This document shows positions 43,241-55,906 of a DNA stretch of 64,000 nucleotides, piece after piece. The position numbers and the translations under genes were made by a program. Location: the NCBI GenBank assembly GCA_002633005.1, contig NMRA01000321.1, positions 342,403 through 406,402 on the forward strand. Direction: 5' to 3'. The first letter of the stretch is position 1. Each line of letters opens with the position of its first letter. The notes under the pieces were generated by a model. That model ran no database searches and was not told the DNA's origin. It was given only the letters and a program-made list of their open reading frames with translations. This stretch comes from Phoronis australis (taxonomy: Eukaryota > Phoronida > Phoronidae).

Positions 43241-43445
43241 AGATAATTAAAAAAGAAACGCGCGATGTTATCTTTGGGCCACCGTAGTTTATACATGTAG
43301 CTTANAACTCACGTGTCTTTCCAAATTAGGATGACAATACAGTCAGGAACCTGGAGTATGGAAAGCCAAAGCGGAAAAAAATTCCAGGCCACGTTTTCTA
43401 TTCAAGCCTTCATTAAAAACAGGTCAGAACATTATTTTTACTCTG

Positions 43446-44123
43446 CAAAAAATAACTCAAAACCAGAATTTTCACTTCCTCAAAAATTGAAAACAGCCCA
43501 AAACATTATTTTTACTATGTTAGAAAAAAAAACTCAATAACAAAATTTATTAGATCAAGACCCAAAAGTTATCACGTCAGGAATGATAAGTGGTCAAGTC
43601 AGGGCCTGTATTTTATGACTTCAGGACCGAATTTTAAACGTCAGGACCAAAATTTAACACGCCAGGTAAATTAAAATTTCACGCTTGAAAAATTTTATGC
43701 CGGCCAGAAGACCACAAGACCATCCACAAGCACCTAACGTCGGTACCAGGTACACAAGGGAGAAACGTTCAACAATGGCTCGCCGACGACCGTCAGATTA
43801 CCGTGAGAATGAGGTTTGAATTTCAGATGTCTCTTCCACGTTTTACAACAAAAGCCAATGTAAACGTACACTTGGACAGATTTCGCCGTATTTCGAGGTG
43901 ATCTTGCTTCAAGTATGACGTCCACATGTTCGTGGTCACGTGCTTGACCATGGTCACGAAGCCTCCTGGCACGAAATTTTTTCCTGGCATGAAATTTATG
44001 TCCTGTCGTGATTATTTCTGGGCGTGATAAATTTTCGGTTCTGGCGTGTCAAAAATATTGGGCCTGACGTAATAAATTATAGGTCCGGCTGGCGTGATAA
44101 ATTCTGGCTTTGAGTACAGTTTT
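43446..44123. mobile_element. Foldback element with sub-repeated arms
   Basis: The outer end ctcaaaaccagaattttcac pairs with gtgataaattctggctttga. Each arm contains several ~22-25-bp units of the type ggacc-aaatttatcacgcca, in opposite orientation in the two arms. The middle (about 43700-43960) is unrelated and has no recognised gene. Confidence 0.7.
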
Positions 44124-44584
44124 TTGGTATTGCATGCGCGCACTCAGCCTAACATAGGGTAGCTCGAATTTCTCGATAAGGGGACCTTTTACTGAACAAT
44201 TTTAACGCGGACTAAAAAAAATGGGGCCACTAGGTTCAGGCCTACGAATTGTGCATCTGCGCCGATTTCCTGTGTCCTTTGTGGACTTTTGTGTCGTTTC
44301 CTCGGACTGAGGCGGACCTTTTTGCCCAATTCGCCAAATTGGGGGCCTTCCGAGTCCCTCTGGGTGCGCCAATGTATTGCAGGTATTTTAATTCCTGAAT
44401 ACAAAATTTGTGTCCTGGATTTGTTTTCGGCTTCGGCTTTCCATACTGGAAACCGGGACGAACCAACCACCAGAGTAAAGATGGTAGTTCGGTTCAAAGA
44501 TCAATGGATGGGTTGCAGTAGCAGTTGACAACGCCTGAACTACAGTCCCAGCAGTAAAAGGCCAATATTGATTCATGTATTTAC

Positions 44585-44844
44585 CGGTCCTGCAGGTGGC
44601 GCGGTTGTCGATCCGGTGTTGTTGGTGTTTGTACTGGTTGGCGTGTAAACCGTTACTGACGCCGATTGTTGACCAGACGTTGCTGTGGGAGACACTGACG
44701 TCGTTGAAGATACCGGTTTCGATGTAGTTGAAGTTGTGGCCGATGATGCAGTCGATGGAGTGGCAGTTGCCGATACAGTTACCGCGCTAGGTGAGGTTGC
44801 TGAAGACGTGGTGACTGTGTCATTTGACGTTTGACAAAAGCTTC
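44585..44844 (-). CDS. Mucin-like Ser/Thr-rich exon
   Basis: Acceptor cgtcttttttgttttag, phase 1 in. It encodes SFCQTSNDTVTTSSATSPSA then about 65 residues almost only Ser, Thr, Ala, Pro, Val and Gly, a mucin-type O-glycosylation region. The donor GGACCG|gtaaat is strong, so the gene probably continues left; read-through would stop a few codons later (VNT-stop). No membrane anchor was found. It joins in frame to the signal-peptide exon at 45662. Confidence 0.65.
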
Positions 44845-45125
44845 CTAAAACAAAAAAGACGGATGTCAATTCAAGGCCATTCAACAAATCAAAATGTAAA
44901 TACACGTAGACAGGGGAAAGTTATATCAACCCATTTGAACGTCTCTATTTCGTGAGTCTTCCTTACAAAGGATACTATTACTAAACCATCAATTTTAGTG
45001 ATTTTGCCCCAAATTGCTTCCGCTACCTGTGGTTATTATTTTCCTGGGAAGGTAAGTATTGTTCATCTAAACCATGCCCTCACTGTGTGGCAAAATGGAC
45101 CACTAAGTTTGAGACGCATGGTTGT

Positions 45126-45278
45126 CAGTGCTGTAGTGCTAAAATTAGAGGTAAGTAGGCCCCCAATTAAAGCCCACCATATTTTGGCACTGAACGTAAC
45201 TTACGGTGCGTAGGCGCTAGGTTCATAGCCAAAAGGTTGTTGGCTGCGTCTACGTGCGCCTACGCCACTACAGCAGTG
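45126..45278. mobile_element. hAT-type MITE, copy 2, perfect 8-bp duplication
   Basis: A 153-bp element from cagtgctgtagtg to cactacagcagtg with atggttgt at 45118-45125 and 45279-45286. It is an inverted relative of 35199-35370 (shared gaggtaagtaggc and ggcgtaggcgcacgta-type segments). Sits in the intron of the mucin-like gene. Confidence 0.9.
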
Positions 45279-45661
45279 ATGGTTGTTCCCGACTTTCAGA
45301 GTCCATCAACGTCGTCGCGGTGAGTGGTAATTACGCTTTGTGATTTGTTGTAAGGATTTGTGGAATCGATTTTGAATGTGAGGATTCATGGGAAAGGTCC
45401 ATAGAGTTTTGTTGTGGCCAAAGACTTGGCCAGGAATTATCAGATCCCAAGAACAACTGATCCATTTTTTGTGTCAGGAGAAATACATTAAAACTTAAAG
45501 TATCTATAAGTGTAAAAGAACTGGCCATCAGACACAGGCCTTCACATCTTTGACGGAAAAAGTGCCCATAGTGGAGACATGCTCTAAGCAATTTAAAGGT
45601 TATCAACTCATGCAACCATTTCCGAAGTAATTTGCGCAGAATAAATGTAAAGCCAACTTAC

Positions 45662-45710
45662 CGCAGAACAAGCACAGCAAAATCACGAAAGAAATCCTTG
45701 CTTCCAACAT
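45662..45710 (-). CDS. Signal-peptide exon of the mucin-like gene
   Basis: ATG at 45710 encodes MLEARISFVILLCLFC, then G split by the donor TGCG|gtaagt. A short charged start and hydrophobic core are a classical signal peptide. The single leftover G joins GA of the exon at 44844 to give Gly (CLFC-G-SFCQTS), preserving frame over an 817-bp intron. Transcription start not defined. Confidence 0.62.
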
Positions 45711-48700
45711 ACCTGCAACGAAATGACCGAAATTGTACTAAGCACCTGTTTTGGCGAAACAAAGTAAGTTGAATCACTCTAGTATCTCGTTTCACCTTTG
45801 TGTTTAGCCGTAACTAAGTAACGCATTGCTCTGCAAAGGTTACTCTGATTGGGAACGCATAATTAAATTCAAACATCTCGCAAGCAAATCAATTACTCGA
45901 TGGTTTAAATAACTTTTATCGTCTTGCTTTTGCCGCTTTCAAAGGGCCAACAAACTCTAATTGTCCCATTCCATACGAAGATATTGATATCCACTCACTG
46001 GCTATGATGACGCTAGTACACCAATTCAAGGACGAGACGAAACTGATCACCAAAACAACTCGCCCTCATTTATATTTGTTTGAAGCACTCGGCAAGATAA
46101 CAGCGTGGCGTCCAGTCTCGCTCTTGCGCGTTTGGCTGGTGTAATTTAAGGAAACCGATGCCGTTTTCACTATCTTTTCTACAGTGTACTTTACGAGTTT
46201 TGAGGATCTGAGAAAAAGAAAAGTGTAACTGCTTGTTCCAAAACCAACGTATATTTAAATCCAACAACAAGGTTTCCGTTAAAAGCAAATCCATACAGAT
46301 ATTTAAATTTGATTTCGAAGAACGGTGAAGCATGTGGGTTACCACAATACGTTTACCATAGAACGGCTTGTGAAAAGATCGAAATGAGGGTTACTTCAAT
46401 ACGTTTAATGTACTCTACAACAGCAAGAAAACAGAACGAAATTATGGCGGTTACTACGAAACGTTTACTCTACAAGAGCCTGAGAAAATCACGAACGCGA
46501 TAAGTTTGTAGCTTGCATCTGTCCCATTGTTAACATTAACTGACAATCGATTGGAACAGGACGAGACAAACGATGACATTACTTCGTTTCACACTGCAGC
46601 ACAGGAAGTCTTAAAAAAGTCATGTGCTGACTAGTTGTCACACTGGTCAAACGACAATGAAGCAGAAATCTACAACTGACTCGAGCAAGGATAAACCCCA
46701 TTGTAGACTGAGTAACTTGTTGGTGTGTAAAGGAGTTAATTAAATGGCTTTTATGCTTTGCATTTTGTTTTTAACAAATCCACAAACTGTTGATACCAGG
46801 AGTTTAGAAGTGGTTTGAGTTGGCATTCCCTTGCGCAAGACGACACCAACAAGGTGTGGGATTCAAACTAGCAAGCAAGGAAACGGACAAATTACGAAAA
46901 GTTGATGAATAGCCAAACGATTTGGTTTAGAACGTGTACTTGCGATATTGGTGTGATCGTCTCCTTCCTCACAAGTTCCGTGAAATACCGCACAAATGCC
47001 AAAGATAATGCTAATGCTATTTTTCTAAAGCTTTGCACAGGAAGAACGCGCTGACGTGGGATTGGTTGCTAAATACGGGTTGGTGATGTTCAATGCTTTT
47101 ACAGACATTAGTCGACGATGTGCGTTTACCTGATTACCCCTCCAATCGCACGGAAGCGTCCACTTACTACTCGCAACATTTTAATTATTTCAATTCAATA
47201 TATAATGCGTAAAATAAATTACGATAATTGAATGAATCTACTTCACAGTGTGCTATTAAAGCACTAACCGCGTGGTAAGTAGTCAGGGAAACTCCCGTGT
47301 TGAAAATATTTTCCTTCACTTTGAAAAGAAGTTGACCGGACTGCCAAGACAGGTCATTGTACCATCAAATATCTCAATTCTTAAAATATCGCTGCATGTG
47401 CGAGTCTGAAGCTATAGTGCTTAGGACATATACACCATCAAATAATTATCAGACATTTCAGCAATAAAGAACTTCTGTCACCCGCTAAGTTAAGCCTTCA
47501 ATTGTTTGCAACTACCACCCGTAAATTGTGAACTTTCAAATGGGCGCTACCCCCACTTTTTTCAGTGCTGCGCCGCCCATGGTCTACGGATGCAGGGGGG
47601 GTGGGGGGGGCTGCGGACCTATAGCCCCACTTGTTCAGTGGTGCTTCGCCCATGTTTCATGATAAAGCGAAGTCTTCGAAAACAAGACACCAACAACATA
47701 CAGTGCTTTTTAGAAAACAAAATATGTTATGGACGACCTTCTTACTGACACACCTGTGACCAGATGATTCTCCTTTTATCTGACAGCTTATTGCTATAAA
47801 GTAAATTTCTAATCTAAAATTCCTCTTATCGGATATTTTCGAGAGTCTCAGTCTTCGTCTCTAGTGGTGCGATAACATGCGTTGCCCTGACGATATGTGT
47901 TTAAGATAAAATGTGACCCTAACATTTGACGAAAGGTGACACTACGCCACGTTGTCATGGTAACCCCAGAGTGAAGATATTTAAATACATCCAGCGTGCT
48001 CTTGCCATGCGTCATATCAATAGTAACAGCAGCCAGTCACTAGGCCGTTTGCAAACAAATGAACACGTGACCCTGTAACCTGAAGGCTGGCATGAATTTT
48101 ACTACTATTTTGTTTCTTACCATGTATCTGATATATTTTTCAAATGACTGTTTTTTTCCGCGCCCGATTCTTAAAGTAAGTATGAAGATGTAAAATGCCA
48201 GGCAGTCATTGTAATGAGTGACTACTGACGTAGAAATGATTAAAGGTTTAACAGAGTGTTGCTTATTCAATCTTAGTATTCAGGGTGTTCTTCTACAGTG
48301 AGACAATTGGAATTCCCCGCGAGGTTGAAATTAAAATTCTTCTCAGTTCTTTGAAATAAATGGGTTAATGTAAATATACACTTCCATAGTGCAAAGCACA
48401 ATTCGTATTTAAACAAACTCCATAATTTGAAAGTTTTGAATAATTTAAATTATTTTGATTGATTGGGCCTAAATAAAATTAGTATTTCACATTTTGCGAC
48501 CTACAGTAAAGTATTCGAACCCGTGAAAACATTTTACTCGCAATCTGAGAAAAATATTTTTCCAATATCAACCACACAACGATGGGTGCGACAGCTCGAG
48601 AGCCTAAGAATGAGAGTAAACAAAACTATTTTCACTACGGCCTGGTACTAATCACGATCGCCATCATGTTGAACACATATTATCAACTATTAGCCTGCCA

Positions 48701-49112
48701 CTAAAACCAGAGTGATGGTGGAATTCTGTAAGTTCCTGAGGTTATTGCATGATTCATTTTGTATTTCCCTCACGAGCTACACACCAGGGGACATAACCTC
48801 AAAAAAAGCATTCCCACATTACCCCCTGCCAAAAATACAAATTCAAACTGAAGTTATTCAACGACCAGAAATTAAAATATTTCGCAAATGTCTTCGTATT
48901 TTGTTTGAATTAATTTTCACCGGACGCAGGGAATAGAAGCAAGCTGGATTGTGTTGACCACGATGCGCCATTCATGTTCACAGCGCGTTAAAAGCCGTTT
49001 GCTATCAAGACTATCAGGGTGTTTCATTATTTTCGCGTTAAAACATACAAATAAGTACAAATGCCCGTTTACGAGGGTACTGCCACGCACGAGCAACCGC
49101 GAGCATAGAACT
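45711..49112. other. No gene recognised
   Basis: 3.4 kb with only short frames. Notable are three diverged ggttac..caatacgttta units (46338-46470), two direct copies of a ~36-bp segment around a G tract (47545-47583 and 47622-47658) and an X-box-like site at 47951. Confidence 0.5.
47951..47964. promoter_or_regulatory. RFX X-box-like palindrome gttgtcatggtaac
   Basis: GTTGTC-AT-GGTAAC fits the X-box consensus bound by RFX factors (inverted half sites RGYAAC separated by 1-3 bases). No flanking gene was recognised, so a role as a promoter of a ciliary gene is only possible. Confidence 0.3.
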
Positions 49113-49311
49113 ATCGTTGGCCAAATGAGTGAACGTTACGCACATAAACTACTTGAGTAAGTTAATTCTTCCTAGAGGCCTAAAATAATTCTTTGCGGCG
49201 TAAAGTAATCAACTTGACGCCGCAAATACTAACGTTACGCCTACTCTATAACAAGAATAAGTCGATGCACGTAATTTACGTGCGTAACGTTCACTCATTT
49301 GGCCAACGATA
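49113..49311. mobile_element. Palindromic MITE (tatcgttggccaaatgagtg)
   Basis: Nearly perfect inverted ends atcgttggccaaatgagtga and tcactcatttggccaacgat with gaacgttacg continuing inward. About 199 bp, flanked by ta on both sides, which may be a TA duplication. Its centre ttgcggcgtaaagtaat matches the 33060 element. Confidence 0.85.
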
Positions 49312-49729
49312 TAGAGCATGTTTAGACAGCCAAATGATTTATTGTCAGGTACTTTGCCGCAGATAAAGATCGTTTCCTTAATTAAAAAGATGGCTATACA
49401 GTGCATTGTAAATTCGGATTATTTTACGCAGACAGGATTCGAATTTTATCAAATAAAGCTAGGAATCCTGTACTCAAACAAATAGAGCAATAAATTCGTA
49501 ATGAAGTTGGTCTACCAAAGCAAACATTGTTACCAATTCCGCAGATATCAAGTTTTCCATCAAGGACATTTACTTTATCAGATGACGCTAATGCAACCGA
49601 CGAATTAGCACTGCTTAGTGTTGGGGACCAACGTCGATATTTTTGATGAAGCAAGAGCTGTTCAAAATAATCAGTTTTACCTGGCATTTCGCCGTTGTTT
49701 AGCCTTTGGTCTTATCCGAGGTGCATTAG

Positions 49730-49867
49730 CAGGGAAGGATCCAGGATTTTTATTTAGTGGGGGGAGCAGGGCAGAGTATTAGCCTGGATTTTGCCGGGTC
49801 AGACATTCGCACCCCTGAACTGCCAAATGGCATCTGGGAGAGTTGGCCCCCTCTAAATCCGCCACTG
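49730..49867. mobile_element. MITE of the gatccgcc family, 138 bp
   Basis: Ends cagggaaggatccagg and aaatccgccactg; flanks attag (49725-49729) and cttag (49868-49872), a 5-bp duplication with one change. Opposite orientation to the 25891 and 55247 copies. Confidence 0.72.
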
Positions 49868-50863
49868 CTTAGGGTTTACAAAAAACTTGCCGCGCTCATC
49901 CGATCTTGAATTGTTACCGAATGACCCGGCAACTCACAACCCAGACACTGTGAACGCGTACATGCGCCACTCTTGATTTCGTAGTTGAGGGTTGACCAAG
50001 TACGATAAATTTTGAAGTGTTTTGATGGGTTAATGGATAAAAGGAGTAGAATCTTATCACGGTTAGGAGTAAGAGATATTAAGAGGCCTACACTTTATTA
50101 AAAGTGAAGGGCCTAATTCGGTTTTCGGATCGAGCCAGGTTGGAATACCCCTTTCAGAGCTACGTCACTGTATACAACGAGATGTTGATAAAATCAAAAG
50201 TAAGTTTTATAATAAATACATTTGGTTATCGGTTGTGTAATGATTCAAAATTCAGAATGACCTTCACCGCGCGACATTAATTTTTAAAGGAAAATTGTCG
50301 GTTTTACGTCAGAAAAACGCAGTTTTCGGTTTATTGTTGTCTGGAAGAGACTTCTCTAAGTTACTCTATTTTTTGGCAAAAGGTGTATATCAAGAGCACT
50401 GGAAGTGGTTTTTGAGGTTTTATTACAACTGAGTTGACAGTTCTTACCATTGTCCAGACATTTGCTGAAATTGAAACTTTTACCAATTTAATACAGTGTA
50501 GGTTTGACATACTCTTGCTTTATCGTGGCCCATTTGGAGGAAAGTGTCGCCCGTAATTACATGTACGCTCGTAATTACACTACCACCGATATTTCGCTTG
50601 TGTTGTACTACCGTAATGGTTATACCCATTGAGAAATTGGCTGGTAGGCCGCGAGAGCTCTGCAGAAATTCTACGCTCATAATTTTTCGCTCGTGTTATT
50701 TTGGTCGTAATTTTAGCAAGTAGTCGTTAGATAAAGTGCTACTCCGCGAGTAGAAGACCATCACCAATTAAACTCATTCGCATATTATCCCAATGTCTTG
50801 AATAAAGAATAGGTGATTTATCACCAAAATTTAGAAATTCTACTTACTCTCAGTTCTAACCAA

Positions 50864-50935
50864 TGGTGGTGGCTCAGCAGTAGGGCTCTCGGCTGTTACT
50901 GCAGAGGCAGCCATTTCAATTCCCCGACGATGCTA
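50864..50935 (+). other. tRNA-derived SINE head (candidate)
   Basis: ggtggctcagcagtagggc resembles a Pol III A box and tttcaattcccc a weak B box 40-50 bp later, with a polyT shortly after (50936). It does not fold as an intact tRNA. Surrounding 49868-52230 has no recognised gene. Confidence 0.35.
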
Positions 50936-52235
50936 GTTTTTTTGTAAAAGTTTACTTTTACCGCTGAGAGTGTCATTTTAGTGAACAAAAAGATTGTGGA
51001 TACAAAAGTTTACCCATGAGGAGTATTGCCGATAAAGATAGGATGCTGTACATGCATCATACAACTGTTGAATGTATTCAGAGTGGAGACGTTTTTTTTA
51101 TTTCGGCGTGGTTCATTGTGTGTGAGGCGTAAGGATACGAGTTTTATTGGATTTAGATTATTGAAATAGGTAGACACAAAAACGAGCACATAGAGATACT
51201 CTACTATTTCCTTTGCATTTATTTTTTTAGAACACAGTTTACTGAGGTTTCGTCAGTTGTAAGACATCCCTCATATGTAAACGTTTTGTAACGTTCAGTA
51301 CCGTTTGCAATTGCCTTGTTTTACAATGATTTTCATTTTTAAGTGGGCACGGATTCCGCGGAAACCTCGTTACATATGGTGGCAGGTGAGTGACTACCCA
51401 GCATGCACAAGTCTGGTGTCACTCACTATGGCGGCCATTTTAGGTGGCGGTGTTCAACCAAAATAAACTTAAAACAAAAATTCATATTAATTAACTCCAG
51501 TTGAGTTTGAAAATATTTCGAGTTGTGTTGAATGAGCATTATTTAATCTCAAGTCCCTACTGAACCAACTTGCGTTAAATGTTGTTTTATGAAGTAATTC
51601 ATATTGATAAAAAAGCGGAAAGGATATCGGTAAAATGTCAACAAAATCTTCTAAAAATTCGTTTATTTGCCTTCCAATTTCGTTTTACATATATATCATC
51701 TTTCTGCAAAGTTTTATCCCCACGATTCAAATATTAATCAGTTTTTATTAGCTCGAAAAGAATGGGAACTTGGAATTTTATACAATCATGTGTGGGTTCG
51801 CTTTTGGATCATTATTCTTCAAGGATTGATATCGCTATTGGTGAATTATTTTATTGTGCGCTGACTAAAAAGAAAAAAAAATGGAAAGAAGTCGAATGTT
51901 TTTAATGAAGAGGTTAGAGCAACTGTTGGATTTTTATCGGAGACAAAATTCATGTAGTTTTGTTCAATTTAAATTGCTCATAAAATTCATGCTTTAATGA
52001 TGCCCTTTCACGTGAAAATTACCGGAATAAATCTTTGATTTTTTCTGGCAAAAATTTTTAGGAACATTGTTGCAGTGGGGCACAAATTTACTTGGATTTT
52101 CAATGAATTCCACCAAATTTCGTAGAATAAATTCGTACACATTAATTCATGCGTTGACCTTTTGATTCAGTGGTTCTAAGGAAATCTGTTTTTACCGTAT
52201 TTGCGTTTGGAAATGCTATCAATTTTAATGAAAAC

Positions 52236-52396
52236 TGTTATCCTAAACTAAACGGTTATCCTAAACTAAACGATTATCCTAAACTAAACTGTTATCCTGA
52301 ACTAAACGGTTATCCTAAACTAAACTGTTATCCTAAACTAAACTGTTATCCTAAACTAAACTGTTATCCTAAACTAAACTGTTATCCTAAACTAAA
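52236..52396. repeat. 18-bp minisatellite gttatcctaaactaaac
   Basis: Nine units of gttatcctaaactaaacn with few changes. The period is a multiple of three, so one frame reads YPKLNC/G repeats, which explains a false ORF. Confidence 0.95.
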
Positions 52397-53265
52397 CGCG
52401 CTTAATTAGCTACCACTGCCGCACCATTAACTTGAAGAAAAAAACGATTCCGCAACATTCGGATAATTTATTACCTGGGCTGTGTTCCGTAGATTCAAGA
52501 ATCACGCTAAAAACGCCAGATCACGTTTGACGTGAGCTACAGTGTGCAGTGTCCAATATCAAGGCATAGACCTTTCTTAATATTACCTCATGAATATTAA
52601 GAGGAAATCCAAAGCGAGGCTTATACTGATTAACTACTTCATGCAGCCCCCTGTGTTTGCTTAAAACATGCACCTGTCCGCAATTGATTTACTGAGCCAG
52701 TATTGTTCAAGGAAATTGAAGTGTATACACAAGTGATTAATTGTCCTTGATATGCCTAATGACTATCTTCATGTATTCTCAAACTGGCTATTTGTTACCT
52801 TTTCTTGTTTCCTTTGAAATGGAGTGATTTTCAGTTTTGAACCCTTATCACTGAGTATCTTATTAATTAAAAACATTTTATCAGCCATCGCACTGCCCCC
52901 TTGTTCTAGTAAGTCAGTTTAGAATAGCTACATCTGATATTCTGAGCCTGTCCACAGTGACGATCCAAATGTCACTGAGCCACGAGAAGCTATATCCAAC
53001 TAGGGTTTTAAAGGCTGTGAAGAATATTTTGAGTCTGTCACCATTCTCCAGTGAGTTTGGCTGTAGATTTGCCCAGGACAATACTTTCCTACTTTCTGTT
53101 GCTACTGAGCAATTGAAACGTTCTGACAAATTTTACTCCAGTAATCCTAAAGCTACAGAAAAGCGAAAAAATCATCAAGGGTACTATAATTAATACACCC
53201 AGGTCTGCCAACTCTGCTAATATACCCCGGTATAACTTCCAATACAGCAAGTGGTTACATACTAC

Positions 53266-53297
53266 TCATATATATATACATATATATATATATACAA
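53266..53297. repeat. (AT)n microsatellite
   Basis: Alternating at/ta with two ac interruptions. The stretch 52400-55246 around it holds no recognised gene; the frame on 52957-53193 is long for AT-rich DNA but has no motif. Confidence 0.9.
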
Positions 53298-55246
53298 TCG
53301 TGTACTAAAAGAATATCTACGTGGTGCATGAAATTGAACTTTTCAGGTTCCAAACGGTTTGTAGTGTGTAAAAATTATGAAAGTCAGGGGTTACACCAGT
53401 ATTTGCATCATTACATGACTGCTTGTTTTACTGTGAAATGATTCATTCATGAACTTGAGAGGGTATGTGTGTCACCTGCAGTTTTCTGTAATATATACAA
53501 ATCTATATGACTGTCTTTAGTCCAGCCTGACAACTCAAGTAGTCTCTGTGAATTAAGTCTCGGTTTTTGAGACTGAGTTTGTAGAACATTCAAAGTTTGT
53601 CATTTTCTTTAAATTCCAGAAATAATGTATTTAAAATAAAGTTTTACTTTGGAGAAGTTCAAAGTGCTACTAGGAAATGATGTGCTTGAAAGTTACTAGC
53701 CATTCAAGCATCACGGCTACTGGTGATACACTAATGAGTAAAGTCGACTAGAGAAGATATCAGATTGTGTCATAATTTACTTGCAAAGTTGGCCCATTGT
53801 ATCTGCAAATCTTCACTAGCCACTTTCTTATTAATTCTTAGTCAGTAAGATATTGATGAAATGACATTACTTTGTTTATTCTTTGGTTATTTGTGCAGCA
53901 AGAGACACAGCAGTGTACAATTGTTTATGTAGAGATTCACTGTAAACAGACAGCTTCCTGTAGACTGGTCAGTACTAGCCTCCTTCTGGGATTGGAATGT
54001 GAGTCCTGCATAAACTTTGAGAAAGGCCTATTACTTGCACCTTCGCGGCTTGCACAGCTAACTCAGGCCACACCAAGGCAATGACATTTTCCGAAACTTG
54101 CGGCCTACTGATGGCACTCGAGGTGCACTCAGGAAGCCCTATTTGGTCTAGCCTAACGCGCGCAGACATAAAACAATCCTCACTTTCACGTAGGAATAAG
54201 CGATTGACTCAATATTTCCCGTGTCCAGCTCTGATGTCCGTATGCAGGTTTCATGGGTCGATTTCACAACATCAGCAGTAACAAGATGTGGGGCATCGAG
54301 GTGCTGGGCATAACCCGACAAAAATGCATATTTTTGAGATTAAAATTTCAAATACTCATCTTCCCTGTTATCCTGTTATGTAAATTTTAGACACGAGTGA
54401 TTTTCTTTCTTCAACGCCGCATATTTCGTGGTTTTGCCATTTTACTAGATACGGAAAATTATCTAGTCATTATAGTGATGGAGCTACTCGTTTAAGTCGT
54501 GCTGAAAATTTGCCAATCAAAAATGTTTCGGCGTTTTATCAAAAGGTTGGAAGTATTGATCAGTTTTGATAGTACATGCGGCGATATCTCAACTCAGTAA
54601 AACACCTTCATAGAAAAACATTCAGTATGTTTGTTTGTAGTAACACAATAGTAAAAATGTTCATGAGTGGTGAGAGAAAATTACGTCTGTGGAAGTTGTG
54701 ATCATTTACATGTAGGTAATGATCAAGATTTTTTATTAAAGATAGGACTAGAGTTGATGCTCTCGTGCACGCAGTACGTCACAGTGTGCAATCACCAAGG
54801 ATTTTATCAGTACGAGTCAAATCAAGGAATGTGTCCCTTGGAAACGTACATGTAGGTACTACTAGTTATTTACTAAGCCAAGATGAGAAGCACGCAACCG
54901 TGCAATTAGTAGGGAGTGTCTTCGAATCATGACTAAGTTACTGTTGCTACAAAATGTATAGTCTCATCAGAAGATTCCTTCACGTTTCAAAATGAATTTT
55001 AAACCATACAGCTTCAACCAAAGGTTATTTACAAGCAGTGCTCTTTCAACACGACTCTAGTTTGTAATTAGCCTTGATAAAGGTGTCATAAACCGGTCTT
55101 TTAAACTTACACCACTCAGCGCTTTAAACTGACTGGATTCAGTAAGTTGTTTCAGTCTTTGTTCCTTTACACAGAAGAGCAGATTTCTAGGCTTGAGAAG
55201 CAACGACAGTTTGAGTTTGTTCCTTTATTGCTGAAAACTGCGTTCC

Positions 55247-55412
55247 CAGTGGCGAATTATATTTAGAGGGGGGGGGGGCAAGGGTGTCATGCCACTCCCA
55301 AATTTCTCCCAGATTTCATTCGGCAGTTTGAAGGTGGGAATGTCTGACGGGCAAAATCTCGGCTAGTACTCTGCCCTGGACCCTCCAACTCAAAATCATG
55401 GATCCGCCCCTG
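55247..55412. mobile_element. MITE of the gatccgcc family, 166 bp
   Basis: Ends cagtggcgaattat and catggatccgcccctg with a perfect 5-bp duplication gttcc at 55242-55246 and 55413-55417. Closely related to 25891-26045 (agatt..att.ggcagtt, agtactctgccctgga). Confidence 0.85.
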
Positions 55413-55827
55413 GTTCCATACGCTGCCTTCATATCACGGCGGGTCAGTTGAAGCTCCCAACCCGTTTTCAAATAAAAGAACTAACGAACTTCCAGATCAA
55501 TTGATAACTGTAAAGACACGCAATCTCAAAACAGGATTGTAATTTATGATATCAAACGTCTAGACCTTTGGTTTAGTCAGGATATCTGCAAAAAATAAAT
55601 GAAACTAATTTTCTGTTGTAAACCATAGAGAACAAATATATAAGTAAAGGGTGGAGTGCCACAAAAACACACGTGCACTGGACATGTATTCGAATTACGC
55701 AAGTTTTCCCTTTGTTTTCACGAATGCAGAATATCAAGGTTATGCAGGAACTTCGTGAATTCAGGGAAATATCACCGAAACGCATTACTAAACAAATATC
55801 AACTCATCACAGAAAAATCAAAAACTC

Positions 55828-55906
55828 CAACTGGGAATCGAACCACAGGCTTCTAGATTGCCGGTCTAGCGCTCTAGACCGGCCATCGTATTTTACTATT
55901 GGCCAA
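55828..55906 (-). other. tRNA-like SINE head (B box ggttcgattcc)
   Basis: On the minus strand tggccggtctagagcg (A-box-like), a 5-bp CTAGA/TCTAG stem with a 7-nt loop ccggcaa, then ggttcgattcc, an exact B box. T33 and part of the T stem are lost, so it is not a functional tRNA; a tRNA-derived SINE or pseudo-tRNA is likeliest. 55913-58510 is otherwise without a recognised gene. Confidence 0.45.

Larger units (their letters stand above)
41683..43286. mobile_element. DNA transposon, integrase-like, TIR tacggtggcccaaag
   Basis: Left end tacggtggcccaaagattac is complementary to the right end near 43230-43286 (ttatctttgggccaccgta). The complementarity continues through aaagaaacgcgcgatg into ctcgagat-type palindromes. 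About 1.6 kb long; a degenerate transposase fragment lies at 42715-42895. The n at 43305 is just outside it. Confidence 0.75.

Noticed and set aside
44189-44497. 102-codon minus-strand frame left of the mucin-like exon
   Set aside because: No domain, no splice link in phase, and overlapping open frames in other phases suggest chance.
49209-49406. VGQMSERYARK frame, also seen at 49128-49160
   Set aside because: It is the translated inverted repeat of the palindromic MITE.
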